The position numbers and the translations under genes are program-made. Of a DNA stretch of 64,000 bases, positions 60,401-64,000 are shown in pieces; the first letter of the stretch is position 1, and each line of letters opens with the position of its first letter. The stretch comes from Favolaschia claudopus (taxonomy: Eukaryota; Basidiomycota; Agaricomycetes; Agaricales; Mycenaceae). The stretch lies in the NCBI GenBank assembly GCA_037176885.1, contig JAWWNJ010000189.1, positions 310,001 to 374,000 on the forward strand. Reading direction: 5' to 3'. The notes below the pieces were generated by a model, which saw nothing but the letters and a program-made list of their open reading frames with translations, searched no databases and had not been told where the DNA came from.

Positions 60401-63400
60401 AGCAAGGCAATGCACGGGTTAACAACGGAATCCAGCAAGACATTGGCGAACTAGCCGCTCACAGCTGCCCGCTAGAACGTAAAGGAAGTTGCGGGTGACC
60501 AAGTCAATGGAAGCACGTACTTGAGTGTACAAGCCAATGGTCAACAATACATCACCAAGTACGATGGCAGGCAATCAATCAACCCAGTCTGCCTAGTGAG
60601 TATCATCCCTTGCAACAACAGCAACTGTCCCCGCTGTTTCTATCTACTTCTCCCGGAGGCGTGTCAAATGGACCCACGACATCAAGAAGTAAAATAGCAG
60701 GCAATCAACCCAGTCTGACCCTGTCGAACACATTCGGAGTGCTCTACCCACCAGGCCAGCCTGAGTCAGAGCAGCAACTGCTTGCCTTGCAGTTTTGATT
60801 TCTACAAAACGACCCCGCACCAAGCCAACTTGGACCGCCGCAACTACATCCGTCTGAGCAGCTATAAGGACCAGAGATGTCTCAGAGCGGGCACAACCAC
60901 TTGCCTTCAAAGGCTGCGTTTGAGTCTCCAATAGCGAACAGACTCTGCTGACCGCAAATCGTAGCCAAGTCAAACCCAACGTACCGGACTCAATTAGCCA
61001 CTCATTGCCTTGGGTATAGGCTCGAAACGAAGCATTTGCCTAGCATTATAAGGCTATATGCGTGGCGGGAAAATCCGAGGGCAATGAGGCACTCAAGTAG
61101 GGTACGGACTTGAATATTGCCTTTGAACGCAAGCCAGTCGTCTTGAGTGAATGCATCTGGGTATTCTCAATGACTTGCCCTCAAAGCTAAGGATTACAAG
61201 GCCTCCATATCCTGGCAAGGGTTAGGGACATTGGCTTCAGACCGCAGAGACACCGCGTGAAGGAAACAAGCACCGAACACCCCAATTGAAGCTATACGGA
61301 ATACAGCAAAGCAACCCCGCATCAGAGACGTTAAGGTTGGCGACAACCAAGGAGCACAGACGTTAAGGTTAGCGACCCAACTCCCCCGACGGAACCCACC
61401 AGAATATAAAATTTTTTCGGCAGCTTCGGAAAGGAAACCGCGGACCAAGCAATCCAGCAAGGCAATGCACGGGTTAGATGACGCAATCCAGCAAGACATT
61501 GGCGAACTAGCCACTCTTATCCCTCCGCTACTTCGTAAAGGAAACCCAGGTCACCGGAGTCGGTGGAAGCACGTATTCAAGTCTGCGGGCTGTCATATAA
61601 GGCAACAGCTGCCAACAGAGAGTGAAACTGGCCAGGCAGAGTTACGACCACGTTATCACAACCATTCCCACGGTCACTGTGGCCAAACATGCTCCTGATA
61701 TGCTGGCATGGGCTCAAGCAGTGATTTCAACTACAAACGAATGCCCGCGGAAGGCAGGTACTCACACCGTACCAGCTGGATACTAGTGTGGAGGTGAAAC
61801 TTGCCTAAAAGGGCAACATGGAGGTCACGGGTGGCGCTATGGACTTGATTTCTATCAGGATATGACTGGAGGGACCTATTCCATGACCTGAGATGGGTGG
61901 CGGGAAAATTGTCAATGCCGCGGGCTTGGCGCGGAGCAATATACCAACTTGGCTATTTTCTTGATTGTAGTGCAAGACGTGGTGTGATTGCTTATCTGGA
62001 CCAAGGGAATGTTCCCACAGACACACAAGCACGTTGGCTTTCTTATAGTCAAAGGCGACGTGTTATAAGGAGACACTGTATTGGGCATATGAGTGTGCGA
62101 AAATATTCAACTCACTGACACGCGCAACGCAACACCGTTCAAGGAACCGCCATTGAATCACAAAGAACAAAACCATTTCTTATAGTCGACGGCAAAGCCT
62201 TATAATAATGAATGCCACTCAAAGCCAACCATATAAGAATTGCGACTCACTGCCAAAAAAAATTATAAGCCAGAGCCAAGGCTTATAAGAAATGCAATTA
62301 AAATAGCTGACTCTGAGGTCTTGTAAGAAATCGGTAAAAATGGTCAAGACCAAAAGGGTGCCAAATAGCCTGGGAATCAGCCTAGTGTCACCGCAAACAC
62401 CCGAACAGGTGTCGTTGACGTGCTATATTGACTTGGATGGAAACCGTACGGCTGGGACCGAAACCTGACTACGACAATCAATTGACCACCGATTGCCTTG
62501 GGTATAGGCCCGAATGGAAGCGTTTGACGAGGACTATAAGATTATGTCATCAGTGATTGAGTCTCAGCTCACCTGACATTTACGACTGGGTCAAACACTG
62601 CGTTCGAAGCCATACGGAATGCACAAGGCAATACCAAAGCACGGCTGTTAAGGTTTGGGACAACTCCCCAGCACAGACGTTAAGGTTAGTGGTCCCACTC
62701 CCCCGATGGAATTCACTAGAATATAAAATTTTTTCGGCAGCTTCGGAAAGGAAACCGCGGACCAAGCAATCCAGCAAGGCAATGCACGGGTTAACAACGG
62801 AATCCAGCAAGACATTGGCGAACTAGCCGCTCACAGCTGCCCGCTAGAACGTAAAGGAAGTTGCGGGTGACCAAGTCAATGGAAGCACGTACTTGAGTGT
62901 ACAAGCCAATGGTCAACAATACATCACCAAGTACGATGGCAGGCAATCAATCAACCCAGTCTGCCTAGTGAGTATCATCCCTTGCAACAACAGCAACTGT
63001 CCCCGCTGTTTCTATCTACTTCTCCCGGAGGCGTGTCAAATGGACCCACGACATCAAGAAGTAAAATAGCAGGCAATCAACCCAGTCTGACCCTGTCGAA
63101 CACATTCGGAGTGCTCTACCCACCAGGCCAGCCTGAGTCAGAGCAGCAACTGCTTGCCTTGCAGTTTTGATTTCTACAAAACGACCCCGCACCAAGCCAA
63201 CTTGGACCGCCGCAACTACATCCGTCTGAGCAGCTATAAGGACCAGAGATGTCTCAGAGCGGGCACAACCACTTGCCTTCAAAGGCTGCGTTTGAGTCTC
63301 CAATAGCGAACAGACTCTGCTGACCGCAAATCGTAGCCAAGTCAAACCCAACGTACCGGACTCAATTAGCCACTCATTGCCTTGGGTATAGGCTCGAAAC

Positions 63401-64000
63401 GAAGCATTTGCCCAGCATTATAAGGCTATATGCGTGGCGGGAAAATCCGAGGGCAATGAGGCACTCAAGTAGGGTACGGACTTGAATATTGCCTTTGAAC
63501 GCAAGCCAGTCGTCTTGAGTGAATGCATCTGGGTATTCTCAATGACTTGCCCTCAAAGCTAAGGATTACAAGGCCTCCATATCCTGGCAAGGGTTAGGGA
63601 CATTGGCTTCAGACCGCAGAGACACCGCGTGAAGGAAACAAGCACCGAACACCCCAATTGAAGCTATACGGAATACAGCAAAGCAACCCCGCATCAGAGA
63701 CGTTAAGGTTGGCGACAACCCAGGAGCACAGACGTTAAGGTTAGCGACCCAACTCCCCCGACGGAACCCACCAGAATATAAAATTTTTTCGGCAGCTTCG
63801 GAAAGGAAACCGCGGACCAAGCAATCCAGCAAGGCAATGCACGGGTTAGATGACGCAATCCAGCAAGACATTGGCGAACTAGCCACTCTTATCCCTCCGC
63901 TACTTCGTAAAGGAAACCCAGGTCACCGGAGTCGGTGGAAGCACGTATTCAAGTCTGCGGGCTGTCATATAAGGCAACAGCTGCCAACAGAGAGTGAAAC
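57421..64000. repeat. 2372-bp tandem repeat (satellite), at least 2.77 copies
   Basis: Units are 57421-59792, 59793-62164 and 62165-64000 (cut by the window edge). By eye only about three to four bases differ between copies (for example A/C at 57476 versus 59848; C/G in AAAGGCCACG versus AAAGGCGACG), so identity is about 99.8%. Each unit has an old internal duplication: 57742-57800 resembles 58626-58690 and 57866-58170 resembles 58918-59222. Open frames of up to 111 codons recur in each copy but overlap on both strands, lack domains and are best seen as chance. TATAAG-type words recur about ten times per unit. Confidence 0.95.

Noticed and set aside
57813..63886. Repeated small ORFs (up to 111 codons) in each satellite unit
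   Set aside because: They recur only because the DNA repeats, they overlap on both strands, and with so few differences between copies selection cannot be judged.
63900..64000. Telomere at the right edge
   Set aside because: The satellite simply continues to the window end; no TTAGGG array is present.

Overview
The window looks like accessory, transposon-dense DNA from a filamentous fungus, most likely an Agaricomycete (Basidiomycota). The evidence is short GT..AG introns of about 45-65 bp, many-exon genes, a Plavaka-type transposase, a fungal Ty1/copia polyprotein, Tad-like LINE ORF1 zinc knuckles, a Cdc48 pseudogene with fungal exon structure, and many TA-flanked MITEs. I cannot name the species. 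No rRNA gene, convincing tRNA gene, CRISPR array or telomeric TTAGGG array was seen.

Layout. 1-10 kb: repeats rich in a TGGCCAAAA-type motif, a tyrosine recombinase gene (5080-6312, minus) beside a 125-bp direct repeat, a foldback hairpin (6936-7131), a strongly diverged 14-3-3 gene (7479-8578, minus) and a frameshifted two-exon gene whose intron carries a repeat insertion. 10-20 kb: mostly gene-poor, with small MITEs and a truncated LINE ORF1. 20-30 kb: an almost intact Plavaka transposase (20050-23547, minus), a decayed Cdc48/p97 pseudogene (about 24530-26975, plus) and two apparently intact multi-exon genes of unknown function (27243-28059 and 28277-29960). 30-45 kb: nested mobile elements, namely LINE pieces with target-site duplications, a 5'-truncated copia element with a 3' LTR split by a MITE, four TA-flanked MITEs in a row, PIF/Harbinger remnants, and a 1.68-kb element with 324-bp inverted arms. 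45-49.5 kb: a gene broken by a 1.32-kb TA-flanked element, then another TA-flanked element with a nested one inside it.

From about 49.95 kb to the right edge the character changes. An intact five-exon gene (50887-56397, 1650 aa) encodes two N-terminal C2H2-like fingers, a segment carrying the catalytic residue pattern of tyrosine recombinases, a RecQ-like SF2 helicase and a C-terminal Cys/His region. Two of its introns are tandem arrays of intron-like units joined AG|GT, homologous to each other although they lie at different sites in the gene. It is followed by a 2372-bp tandem repeat (57421 to beyond the window end) with near-identical copies. A TTATAAG-type motif recurs through the upstream region, every intron and the tandem repeat, but I did not find it in the exons. 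The arrangement recalls subtelomeric telomere-linked helicase genes of fungi, but no telomere repeat is visible, so that placement is inference.
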